Positions 1 to 11,200 of a stretch of DNA of 64,000 bases are shown here, in pieces. The notes below the pieces were generated by a model, which was not told the origin of the DNA, ran no database searches, and worked only from the letters and a program-made list of their open reading frames with translations. The stretch lies in the NCBI GenBank assembly GCA_013365325.1, contig JABVXV010000026.1:370161-434160 (forward strand), read 5' to 3'. Numbering within the stretch: the first letter of the stretch is position 1; each line of letters starts with the position of its first letter. Source of the DNA: Dipetalonema caudispina (lineage: Eukaryota; Nematoda; Chromadorea; Rhabditida; Onchocercidae). The translations under genes and the position numbers were made by a program.

Positions 1-627
1 TTTTTGATTATTTTTAATTATTTTTTGTAATTAAAAGAAAAAAAAAACCTTCTCCTCCCATTTTCAAAAGAAAAATATGATTTTAGTGAAATCTCAGAGA
101 AAAAAAACGATAAAATTTTACATTGTTTTTTTGTCTTTTCCTTGTGAGGACACAACAGTTCGTTTTGTCGTTGTTGTCATTATTTTCTGTAATCAGATCT
201 CTATGTTTATTCAAATTTTCATTAATTTTTGCCTTTCGTTTTGATATGTGAATTTTATAATTTACCTATATATTCTCAAAATTATCTCCATCATATAACT
301 ATGAATTATAGATACATTTCAATTTCATTATTTAAAATATATGCCCAAAAAGATAACTTATACCATCTAGTAGCCTATGCAGAATTGGCCTGGCAAAATT
401 AAAACTCTAAAAATTTTCCATATGTTTAAAACATTTCGTGTAATTTGGGACATGTCAGGAAGGATAAGAGAAATCAGGCAAAAAATGCGAAAAGTTTTTG
501 TACATAAGCATAATTCTTTGGTAATTATAATTTAATTGCAACGATTGTGAAAAACTGAGCATGATAGTTTCAGAATTTTGAAATAAAAGGAATGATATAA
601 AATTTAGTTATCCATGCAATCATCCAG
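1..627. other. AT-rich stretch, no gene seen
   Basis: Very AT-rich sequence with stop codons in all frames. Nothing recognisable before the putative exon at 628. It may be intron or intergenic DNA of the gene whose last exons are proposed at 628-936. Confidence 0.5.
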
Positions 628-936
628 ATTTGATTGCTCTAATTTATTAATCAATGATTACTCGATATTCACTGCTGCGCATATTTTGTTCCGTATAGAC
701 GACTATCAATTTCCGGGATGAAATTATGATGTGATCCATCAAAATGTTTCAACTAATTTACCAACCGGTTTAGAAATCGATGAATCGTCTATCATTCGTT
801 ATTTTTACATGAATCTTTTGGTATACAATTTTTGCCCGAGTTTTACCTACAGTATGCAAACTTGTTTTCCATTTCAGAAGAATTGATAAATTTGCAGAAA
901 CTCCAAGAAATACGAGAAAAACTAGCAATGAGCTAA
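628..936 (+). CDS. Putative last two exons of an upstream gene (partial)
   Basis: Two short open segments join in phase: 628-692 (acceptor ATCCAG, donor C|GTATAG, phase 1) and 878-936 (acceptor ATTTCAG), ending in TAA at 934-936. The joined peptide runs ...FTAAHILF then QELINLQKLQEIREKLAMS-stop, so the tail is rich in Leu, Glu and Lys and could form a coiled coil. A polyadenylation signal AATAAA follows at 1013-1018, about 77 bases after the stop. I do not recognise the protein. The evidence is only phase agreement, splice sites and the downstream polyA signal, so this could be chance open sequence. If it is real, the next gene starts only about 175 bases after its stop codon. Confidence 0.35.
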
Positions 937-1012
937 ATTTTCATTCATTAAATCAAATGCATGAAATTTGCATAAATTAACAAGTTTCCCAGTACAAAAT
1001 ACTAAATTCCTT

Positions 1013-1018
1013 AATAAA
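1013..1018 (+). promoter_or_regulatory. AATAAA polyadenylation signal
   Basis: Perfect AATAAA after the putative stop at 936 and about 73 bases before the splice-acceptor-like site (ATTCAG, ending 1091) that precedes the next start codon. Confidence 0.45.
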
Positions 1019-1110
1019 CTGTCATTTCTATCACTCATAAGCTCAAATAATTGGTTGTTTCTTTGGTTTGTGATTTGATTTAGAAATTCAGCTCGATAAC
1101 ATCAAATCCA

Positions 1111-2394
1111 ATGGACAGTGTGGTTGAATTGGTCGATCAGTATAAGAACGAATTTGGAAATGGCTTTAGCGAATTAATGAAACATGCCGCAACATTTGTT
1201 AATTTAACTAGCAAGGTGATATAAATTTCTGTTTTTTGAAGAGAAGGAGGAAGGAGAAAGAAGGAATGGGGCAGAAAAAGAGGTAAAAATGGCGAAAGAT
1301 TAAAAGAAGATTGTTTTCGCTTATCTTTGGAATATTTCATGATTTTATATCAATTTGAAGTAACCAAATATTTTTCACTTTTTTAATTTCAGCTTATTCC
1401 ACTTTAATCCAATACTCTTTTCAATTAATTTTCTCGATTTCAATTTAGCCTAAATCTGAATTGAAATTTTACAAATTCAGGCACAAACATATCAGAAGTT
1501 CAACATTTTTCACCGTGAATTGTTGAAACAACGTGACGAGATGATGGTAAAGATACAGGATACTCAATCTACATTATCCGACCTGGATACCACGAAACTT
1601 ATGAGAGCCTTCTCCTGGATGGCTGTCATGTTATTAGGTCTAAGCTTCGGGGCATTCCTTGGTGGCATTCTTTTCTCACCGTTGCTCGGATTTTTCATAA
1701 GTGGTTCAGATGCTGCCTTACTTGCATACCTCGTTTTTCCTCTTACTATCTATTACTTCCTACATCTACCACTGGAAATAACAGCAAAGAATGACCTGCT
1801 TCGACGGCATGTGCTATTTTCGTTTGCTGCCTCCGAGGTAATTTCCATCAATTAATCAGAACTGGAATAGATTTTATCAATAATCATCAGTCAATTCGAA
1901 TTTAACCTATCCAATGATGTGATCGTCTTGATAGATGTAAGTAGTATGGGTTAAAGGTCAAGCAGAGAAAAGTGACATATTGGGATGTTTTAAAGGCTGA
2001 ACAAGCAATCTTTATCGTTGTACTGTAATTATTGGCATTGCTACTGCTGCTTATTGCTATCGTTGCATTTCCTCAACTGTTTCAGGGATTCTTGACCGGA
2101 TACATCTTCTCAGACAAGGATCTGATCGGTATGCCACCAATTGCAGCTTTGACACCAATGGCTATCGGATTAATCCCTCATTTTGGCTCATCAATAATCG
2201 GTAAAGATCACGCGAAGCTTGTTTGTTTAACGATTGGTGGTGGATTCTTCCTACACTTATCCTTGGGAGCCATTATTGACCTATCATTGCCATATCTTCT
2301 ACTTGCTGGCCTCTATGGATTCATTGGTTTCACCATATTACAACTTTATGTGAATAATACCGGAAAAGATCTTGTTAGTCTTAAGATTATTTAA
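1111..2394 (+). CDS. Bax inhibitor-1 (TMBIM)-like membrane protein
   Basis: Three exons join in phase 0: 1111-1215, 1481-1837 and 2086-2394, giving about 257 codons. After a polar N-terminus the protein has about six hydrophobic helices. The best family match is in the middle: an Arg-Arg pair after helix 2 (LLRRHVLF), then SEGFLTGYIF, an Ala-x3-Pro turn, a HAKLVCLTIGGGFFLHLSLG helix and an LYGFIGF helix, which line up in order with Bax inhibitor-1 family proteins (ER or mitochondrial membrane proteins that modulate calcium leak and cell death). The start was chosen because an acceptor-like ATTCAG lies 19 bases upstream, as for a trans-spliced message. The usual family C-terminus (a DYI...LFLD segment) is missing in this frame: the protein stops after LVSLKII, and a related-looking segment follows in the +1 frame. 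AATAAA occurs at 2610-2615. The family call is probable, not certain. Confidence 0.6.
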
Positions 2395-3548
2395 TTCATT
2401 GGATTATCTCATTGGGACAAATGTATATATGGTCATAATTGAATGCTATCATCCAGTACGGTCAGTCACGGTCGTATATTCTATTGGATGATCTCTATAC
2501 ATTTCTGCATGTCGATTAGCTGAGAATATATTCTACCAACATATTGCATCGAATTTTGGCTTTTATACTGCCCATTGTGCTATTTAAGTTCCAAACTTTA
2601 ACTTTTCGAAATAAAGAGAACTATTTCTCAAAGAAATTTCAGACTGTTACGCATATGTATCAACTTTCGTTTGTTTGCGCCGTAATATTCTCGCAAGCTT
2701 TGGTCTATGTTATTTTTGGCCTTGATGCGAAGGAATTAGCAGGAGTAGCTCCACGTTCCCCATTATCATTCTTGTAAAATCATATCGTTCGTCTTTTATT
2801 TATCGCAACTGAATTTAACATCGACAAAAAATGGAACACTGATTCGAAGAGAAAAAGCGAAAGTTAAATAATTTACTGATTGATGTTGTAGTTCTTTCCT
2901 ACTATTGGCTACTGGATATTTTTTAAAAGGAAAAATACATGTATGATCTCCCAATTTGTTTGTCTTAAGCTGTTTCTATGCAGATTGAAGTTGCATTTAC
3001 TGCACACAGATAAGAAATGTAATGGTAGCTGCGGTAAAGTTGTTCTGGATTAATTATAATCTCTCAGATTAATTCATTCCGAAAATCATTTTGTCCAGGA
3101 AATGCTTTATTATTATACTTCAAATAGGATGATCTGAGACTCCAAGATTAATAAATGGATATAACGATCGGATTTTATCAGCTGTAATTGAGGACTCAAT
3201 ATTTCTCAGCTTCTTAATACCCAACCCAGACAACTTGTCAACCTGATAGTAGGTTCACAGTTGAGACTTTTATACTTAATTATGCCCAGCAATGCATTAT
3301 AACAAATGCTTGAAATATGTGATAATCTTGAGGTTCCTAAGTAACTACTGAGGTATTATTCAATCACACCGCTTAATTTTCTTCTATCTCGACATTTTTA
3401 AAATTAAAACGTATATTTTTGGAAATTCGAAAAATTTGCATAAAATTTATTTCAAAAATGATATTTCTATGAGTCTGAAAAAGCTGCTTCCTATTATTGT
3501 TTAATCCAACGGTACCAATTCGGTTGCATCTAACAAATACTTTTCCCT
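2395..3548. other. 3-prime region and intergenic DNA
   Basis: Bases 2395-2640 hold the probable 3-prime UTR of the Bax-inhibitor-like gene with AATAAA at 2610-2615. An open stretch at about 2641-2777 after an ATTTCAG acceptor could be an alternative last exon, because donor GTTAGT at about 2373 would join in phase 0, but I do not recognise its product. The rest is AT-rich with no gene seen. Confidence 0.4.
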
Positions 3549-3568
3549 TTCTCAGTTCTCTTGCACTA

Positions 3569-6451
3569 ATGTATGTACTGAAGATATACTTTATTGGTAA
3601 GTGAACAATAATTTGAGATGAGATGAAAAAAATGATTGAAAAAATGAGATGGATAATTTGAAAAATTATTTCAAATTATTCTAAAAAATCTTAATTCTTC
3701 ATATCATCTCTATCATTCATTTTTTCATTAATTAAAACCCAATAAGTTAATCTTTTAACATTATGTTTTTTCATAGCATTCATCCATTCGTCTTTTTCCC
3801 GTACATAACAGAATTTTCAGTCTTAATTAGTGCAATGTTGCTAGAAACTGTTAATTGTAAAGTGAAGAAAAAATCAAAATGTAAACCGATGAGAAAATCA
3901 ACAGGTCAATGCGGCAAAAGAAGCTATGCGTTTAGAAGCATGAAGTAAGTAGACTCCAAATTACATCGAAGTACTGGAACTCTCAATGAACCTGAGATTT
4001 TACATAATTATGATTGCCTGAAACAGTTACAAAGCATGAAAAATGCCATCAAAATTGATATGAAAAATGTTACCAGAATTGTTACGAAAAATGATACCAA
4101 AATGGACATGAGAAATGCTTTAAAATTGGATATAAAAAGTGCTGTGGAAAAGGTACCACATGTACCTATGTTTCTTGTTCATCAGCAACCAAACATATTA
4201 AATGATACCGGAGAGGATGGTTTATTTCCAATTAGAGGTAGGTCTTCTCTCTTGAAATCTATATTACGCTTTAAATGAGTCTCGAGAGTACTTCAATTAA
4301 GTTGATTTTTGACTGGAGGGAAGAATTAGTTAGGCATATGATGTGATTGATTTCCTGGTTACAATACTGATTGCAAACTTATTAGGTCGTATTTAAGATT
4401 TCCAAGAAAAGATGCTAATAGCACTAAATTGTTAATGTATTCTGTTCGAACCACATTTTTGCTTATTAAACCATCAACAGTATTGTATCAATTGGTCCTA
4501 GCAAACTAACAAATGACAGTTTTTTAAGTTTCCGTGAATTCTCTCCAGAATCTTTCCTGTTATTTATTTCTGTACAACATTAGATATCCAAATGAATTTG
4601 TCGCAACGAATTAAATAAGTGTTTATAAAGTTGAGAATACTAATAGTTTCAGTGCTGATGGTTGGCTTCCCCTTTCTTTAGCTTTCAATTACTAAATTCT
4701 CTTTGAAAGTGAAACATTTCAATTTCAGTAATTTTGCAATTTTCGAAATAGCACGCTCAATTAAAAAAAAAAAAAAAAAACTTACTTCACTCATTCATAC
4801 CGAATCGGAAATCAAAAGATTCCAATGTTGAAATTTTTCGAAAAAAAAAGAAAATTCAGAAATCAAAAACCTATTATGATAAGACACCACAGATGCTTCA
4901 CTAATCTTTACTTAATCTTTTAACCTTAAATCTTTGAGACATTTAATATCTTTGCCAGTTCTTAATTGAATATAAATATCCATCTATTTCAACCAGATGA
5001 ATGGTTGGATAGAACAAATCGAATTGATGAACATCCATCTGCTGAAGAAATGGCATATGATTCAGCCAGTCAAATGGTTATAATATAACATATATTGTAA
5101 TCATATAGATTTTAATATTAAATATAACATTTTTTCTAGTGTTTATGTAGGTAGAGATCCTCTGATTACTTCGACCTTTACTTTTTTTCATTGAAATTTA
5201 ATCAACCAAGAAAGAAAAAAACAAATGAATCAGTGGTTCACTCGTATCCTGGAAAATAATTAGAGTATGCTGAAAAGAATGTATTATAAAATTTTCAACT
5301 CGAATTTCAGACAGAATTTCGAATTCATTTTTTAAATTTAAATCTATAAGTTGCTAATATCTACAGGCATATTTAATTCGTGAGCGACAAAATGATGAAA
5401 GTTGCAAATCATCTATTGCTGCATGCGATGCTTATACATCGATGTGGCCACAAATTGATGGCCTTTGCGAGTAAGTTATTAGAAATGAGATTTATTTCGA
5501 ATAAAGAAATTTTGAATAATAAGTCAAGTTGTGAGTGTAAATAAAATGATCAAACAATTCCGGTTGAAAATTTTGGGCTAAAAGATTTTCCAACATGTGA
5601 TAACCGGATGAATGATATCAAATATTTTAGGTAGTACCAAGTGTTTTTCCTCCTAACATGTGAAAGGAGATTTTCTTCTTTTTTTCAAATTTTGAATAAA
5701 AAAATTTTTTTTGTGGTAAAAATTTTGATTTTCATTCAAATTTAACCGTAGCAGAGTTTCGATTTAGTTATGGTAAAATCAACCTAAAGCTATCATTCGA
5801 ATAACTTTTTTATCAATCAAACAATTGTGATTCTGAAAAAATCTTTTATTTCTTATCTTTTTAATCCTAGATTTATCAATTCTAATATCATGACACAGAA
5901 TAAAATTCTTGAATTAAATTGAAATTTCATTGGTTTTTGATGATTTGATGCCTAACAGTTCAAACGATTCACAGTTTGATAATATCTCATTGTAATAAAT
6001 TATTGTGTTCTTAGCCAAAATTTTCATTCATTTGTATTTTAGCTTGTTTTTTGTGAAGTGTTTGGTTGACGTAGCCGGTATGATTTGTCGTAATTATACT
6101 GAGAAGGATATTTTCAAATATGCACCAGACTTATGCGATAATGTATCCGATTTCTGCACTCAAAATCGTGTAAGTGTAAAATGAATAAGCGAATAGTTCC
6201 TGACAAATCCAATCACTAGGCTTCGAAAATTAAAAATGTGCCTAGCACTCTTGAATTCTTAATTTTAACTTCTATTAGACTGACCTAATATATAGGTCAT
6301 TTTAGAATTATTTTGAATTTTAATGCTATAAATTTAGGAAGCAACGATTTCATTCTGCTGGGCTTATCTATATCATCGATATGGAGAAATTTCATTGAAT
6401 CCTCAGCTTCCGAAGACAGGATTTAACAAATTCATAGAAAATTTTATTTAA
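3569..6451 (+). CDS. Secreted Cys-rich protein with internal octapeptide repeats, function unknown
   Basis: Seven exons join with consistent phases: 3569-3596, 3812-3944, 4035-4237, 4997-5076, 5367-5470, 6043-6169 and 6338-6451 (TAA), predicting 262 residues. Exons 1 and 2 together encode a clear signal peptide (FSVLISAMLLETVNC end), so the protein is probably exported. Next come a basic Cys-containing segment (about residues 25-53), five tandem copies of an octad resembling M-K-N-A-x-K-I-D (about residues 55-94), a neutral linker, and a C-terminal domain with eight cysteines (about residues 159-236). I do not recognise the family. A C-rich secreted domain plus a repeat is typical of lineage-specific nematode surface or excretory proteins, but that is inference. 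An acceptor-like CTCAG ends at 3555, just before the ATG. AATAAA follows at 6595-6600. Confidence 0.65.
4036..4155 (+). repeat. Five tandem 24-bp coding repeats
   Basis: Exon 3 of the secreted Cys-rich gene contains five adjacent in-frame 24-bp units (4036, 4060, 4084, 4108 and 4132). Their translations are MKNAIKID, MKNVTRIV, TKNDTKMD, MRNALKLD and IKSAVEKV. The copies have diverged but keep the Lys-Asn or Arg-Asn pair and the hydrophobic position 7, implying an old internal tandem duplication. Confidence 0.8.
4763..4780. repeat. Poly-A tract
   Basis: Run of 18 A in an intron of the secreted Cys-rich gene. Confidence 0.85.
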
Positions 6452-6594
6452 ATTATCAAAATTCTATCTATTTCAAGCGAACTTAAGTGTTTTACTTCAA
6501 GTTTCCAAATTTTAAAAATTGGCCATAAGAGATAATCATTGCAACAATCATCAATAACTATGCGATCATTTAGTGTTCACACATTGATTAAATG

Positions 6595-6600
6595 AATAAA
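6595..6600 (+). promoter_or_regulatory. AATAAA polyadenylation signal
   Basis: Perfect AATAAA 144 bases after the stop of the secreted Cys-rich gene. Supports the 3-prime end of that model. Confidence 0.55.
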
Positions 6601-7979
6601 AGCTGACATGGTTTTGAATTTTGAATTTCATTCAAGACTTCATTTTCAAATTAAAATCATAAAATCAATGATGATGTATAGCGCTTCTTCTGCCGTAATG
6701 CTTTCACAAAAAAATTCCTTATTTATTTTATAACTTCTCCTTTTCATTCACGATAATCAAGTCTAAAGGTAATTTGAAGAAAAAAATTAATATAATTAAA
6801 TTAAATGGAATGAGGAATTGTTTTGAAAAATACTTTTCAAATCTTTTAAATCTCTTCATATATTCTTTCTTTTTTCCATCATCTGCCAAGTGCTTAATAA
6901 AAAATTTGATTTGGCTTAATGGTTAGACGGTTCACCTCTTGAATATTGTTCAATGAGCTAGTTCGAAATAATTGATTTAAGAGTAATTGGAAATAATTAA
7001 CTAGTCAAAAATTTGAGCTATTTTCAGCTAACCTTTTGCTTGCAACTATATTATGTTTCTACTTTTGAATTAAACAGTACAAATCTTTCTCAAGAAGATA
7101 TGTTTCAAAAGTTTTTATAATGTTCGTTGCTTCAGGATTTCCACAAATGACCAAGCATTTTTATTGCTTAATTGTTGCAAACCGTACTGTAGATCGTTCA
7201 CTGTATACCATTTACAGAAAGAAGAGAAGAAGGGAAGACATTCTGAGATATTAATTTCCAATATACGGATCCCATAGTAATCTCACTCCTTCACCTTCAT
7301 CTTTTTCAATAATTTCTTCTTCGATTTATAATCTGTGAAGTAGAATTTTGGATTAATTCCAAACCACTATATTTTCCTAACATTTTGCTTCTGAAAAAAA
7401 GAGTTAAATTCAAGTGATTTATCATTTATTGACAAATTACAGTGTATACATTTAAAAAATATATTTGTATGATTGGCAACTATTAAAATATAAAGTTGAA
7501 TTGATACTGTAATGCTGTAAATATCAATTGAAAAGTTCTTTCCTGATAAATTTTGATTATTCTATCAATTTTTTCTCTTTTCTTTTCTTGAAAATAGCAG
7601 TATTATTAAATCATTGTATTTATCATTCACACAAGTATATGAATCCAATATGGATGACATGTTTAATGTAGTACAAAAATATGGAAAAATTGCAACATTA
7701 CTTCTGATTTATGCTAAAAGCTCCAGTAAAACATTTAGTCTTCCTTTCGAAATGGAAAGTTTGAAATATGGCAATGCAATATTATTTTGACGACATCATA
7801 ACAATACTATTATTGAATTATAATCGGATTATCATTATATCATTATCCTACTATATTATAATTACCATTGTATTACAATTGCACCTTTTTATTATAATAT
7901 CTACATGGGATGTGAAGATTTCGTAGCGGTTACATATGACCGAATTGTTGATCCGGTTTGGTCGGAATGAATTCAAGAC

Positions 7980-8025
7980 TTAACTGGATGTGGGGCGTGC
8001 GAGCGTTGCGCTTGCGTGCTTGTTT
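7980..8025. promoter_or_regulatory. GC-rich patch with short hairpin upstream of the RRM-like gene
   Basis: A short GC-rich island in very AT-rich DNA, containing a near-perfect inverted repeat (GCGAGCG, loop, CGCTTGC with one wobble pair) about 230 bases before the ATG at 8235. Its position suggests a promoter or 5-prime UTR element. There is no direct evidence of function. Confidence 0.3.
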
Positions 8026-8234
8026 TGATATGTCAGGATTTGTTCTTTTTCCGGTGGGATTCAGTCATAGTGTAGTTTTTTTCATCACTTTAACGAAAAT
8101 ATGATTTATATACTGGTTTCATACGTAAAAAGTTGGTTTATGTGTTTATTATGAACAGGGAAAGTCACGATGGTATTACATTTTTATTTCGGTGGAAGAA
8201 ATACACATCACTTACAGTCGTGAAAACTAAAACA

Positions 8235-11200
8235 ATGACGGAGGTATTGACGACATTTGGTGAAAGGACGAAAAAGTTAGATGTCGACTGCGTGGTTATT
8301 ATCAGCACCTTACCGATGCAACTACAATATGAACCACAAGAACAATTTAACGAAACCATTTTTCGCTTGATCAGTTTGAAATTTGATCTTGAAAGTGGCG
8401 TCATCGATCGTATTATCCGTTTTCCATTCATCGCTGGTGTTCAAGATCAGGTTACTCATTTTTTACTGAAATAAAACAAAGGAGAAAGGATGAGTTATTT
8501 AATTATCTCTCTATTTTATAAGTTTGAGCTCATTTCTTACTTCCATACGATGCCAATTCCGACAATAAGGCATATGTATGTATGCTGAACCTCGTTTATG
8601 TATTATTTAGAGTTAGTATGTGTTAACAAAACGTACGTGAATTTACAGAGCTTTGCCCATAAGGTTGTCATCAGCGGTTAGCAAGCCTAATTAACAATGC
8701 TTTGAATTAAGATGATGGTTCCCTTCTTGAGCATCAGTCAGATGTGATCTTATTGGTGCGGACGTGTCCAACTTGTACGGTGCTGCGTCATCAAGTGTAC
8801 AGTTACCGGCAACAATTGCGCTATACGAAATGGTCTGATAGTTCGATGTCAGCCCTACTACCCCAACTTTTTAATAGGCATTTTATAGTAGCTCCGAGAT
8901 ATTACTACTTCCTCATAGAAATCATAGCTGTCGGTGTTTGTCTGTTCGCTACAAACTATTCCTAATTTTTTTTTTTTTTTTTTTTTTTTTGAATAAACAA
9001 GATATTTAAGTGTAGGGTTACAAGATCTATGGCGGGATTTTCTTCCTCAAACCAACATATTACACCTTAGCAGGTCATGATCTTATTGCTTATTGTATAA
9101 CCCATAACTTCTCGTTTTATAATGAAACAAATCTGTAGCCGAACAAAAGTGCTTTTTACTTTCGACAAGTAAACAAATGAAGGGCTGGAATTCCTGTACA
9201 GTTTTTTGTTTTTTCCTTCAACTTTTCAGTGTTTGGAATAGAAACTCATCACCGACTGACTTAAAAACTTTTTTGGTTCTTGTAGAGAAACAACTTGATT
9301 GCGATTTATTTCATACCAGAGTAAAGATAACTGACTGCCGTACTTTTAACTTGACGAAATGACTTAATTTATCCTATATGTTTGAGGAAAACTTGTCGTA
9401 TGCTTATATCTTTCCTTTCAGCTTCTATTTAGTTCTTCCTCTTTGGTTAGAGATAAATCCATTTTAGTAATTAAAGATTCTAAGGACAAAAAAAAAAGCA
9501 TTTAATTTCACATTACATATCTAAGCCTGAGATGCTTTAGCTCAACTTTGGTTATGTAATATACATATTCATTAGATACGGTTAGAGAATAATTCAATCT
9601 CAGTGGATCGATATTTAATTACTTGTTCCATTGGTTCTTTCATAAATGGTTTAACGTTATATCAACATGTCGAGCATGTTACAGTCAGCATGTTGGAGAC
9701 ATCCGTGATTCTTCGCGTGTACTCTATTTCTTCTGGGTTACCATTTCACCGTAACCTAATCAATCACTTCAGGAACTTGGTGTGAAGTGTTTGGTTTCAT
9801 TCTGTTCACGAGTGCATCGAGATCGTGTTATCTCGCAAAAAAATCGGCTTGACCCGCCAACAACAGTTGATCCAATCACTGAACCTCCGAAGGAGTTGAG
9901 CGGTGAAGCAGAATTCGAAGCAGTAGCAGCTCCGGGAAACCTTGAAATGGCTGGTGAACGTAACAGTAATCTGGTTGATACTGTTGCTGTTGATGCCGAT
10001 AGCGGAGCTCAAAGTGCTGTAGGTACTGGTGTACCGAATATTCAAGTAGCTCCCGTGGCATCGGAGCAAGATGATGTCGTTGTTGCACGTGACGACGACG
10101 ATGCATCGAGACCGATAGTCGGCGAAAATGGCAAAAACGGTTGGCCTCTTACTTTGCTTGCTGAAGTTAAGAAGCCATTGATCATTACCGCTCCTGATAC
10201 GGACCGAATATGTCTTTGTCACTTCTGATCATTCTAAAGTTATCACAGCATGTTTCATAAGGCAGGTGAGAGGTATTTCTCCATAGATTCATGTAAATGC
10301 ACTCGTGCTGTAGGAAATATTCTCAATTATTGCAAAGAACAACTACAGATGTTTGAATCACTTTTCTGCTTTATAGGCTGTGGAAGCAGACATCTGAAGG
10401 AAATAAATTGATAGACTTCTTTTTCTTTTTCAGAAAATGATTTCCAAGAAACTGGCAGACATAGATTAGTGGAAGTGAATTTCCTCGATTTGAAGTAGTG
10501 AAATCTTAAAAGATATTCTAGGTCTCAAGACTTGGGGGCATATTTTCTTATGAAATTAAAAGAATTATTTTTGTCTTCGTTCAGTCCATAACGATCTCTT
10601 GATTTCTGATAAGTAAAATTGCAATTTCATGGAAAAATGTTGAGTTTTATAAAATAAAAAAGTGAAATAATCTATTTGTTTGGAAAATGTCGTTGAATTT
10701 TCACATATTTTTCAGAAAACAAAGAAGAAAAAACTGCAAATGTCACTCAAGAAACGGATGCTGAAGTAGTACTTGCTGTAGTGGAAAGTTTAAAGAATAT
10801 AACAGTAAGAAGTTTGGGTGAAGAAACGGGTCCGGATAAATTAACCAACAAAATGATTATGGCGGAATATTACAAAACACTACCGATTGATTGGGATGGT
10901 GCTCCAGAATTTCAGTGGAGGCGTAAGTTTTACGTTAACTATAAATGTGGGCAGGTTTGTTCGGCCGTTCAGTCTTTCACGTCTCAGTAATGTAAGTAAT
11001 GGAGCTTTTCTAAGAACCTCATTATACTAGCTGTCTTTGGCCATTAGATAATTATATTGTTCTTTTAGTTTAATAATGTGAAGTAATATTAACCGATACC
11101 CTTCACTGTATATATGTTCGTCTACTGGACGTGGGATGTAATGTCCAGGAATTCCAATCCTTGTATCCAGTCTAATCCAATCTTTATTGGATAAAACTTT

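Larger units (their letters stand above)
6452..8216. other. Intergenic region
   Basis: Contains AATAAA at 6595-6600 for the preceding gene, a degenerate tRNA-like segment at 6905-6985, very AT-rich low-complexity sequence (7780-7900), then a locally GC-rich patch at 7975-8025 just upstream of the next gene. No protein gene seen. Confidence 0.55.

Noticed and set aside
9603..9785. Open segment VDRYLITC... as an exon of the RRM-like gene
   Set aside because: It can only join the next exon through a weak donor and a very short intron, and two frames are equally open, so I did not include it in the model.
9806..10222. Long minus-strand ORF opposite the RRM-like gene exon
   Set aside because: It is a shadow of the plus-strand exon 9773-10139, which joins its neighbours in phase and has normal protein composition.
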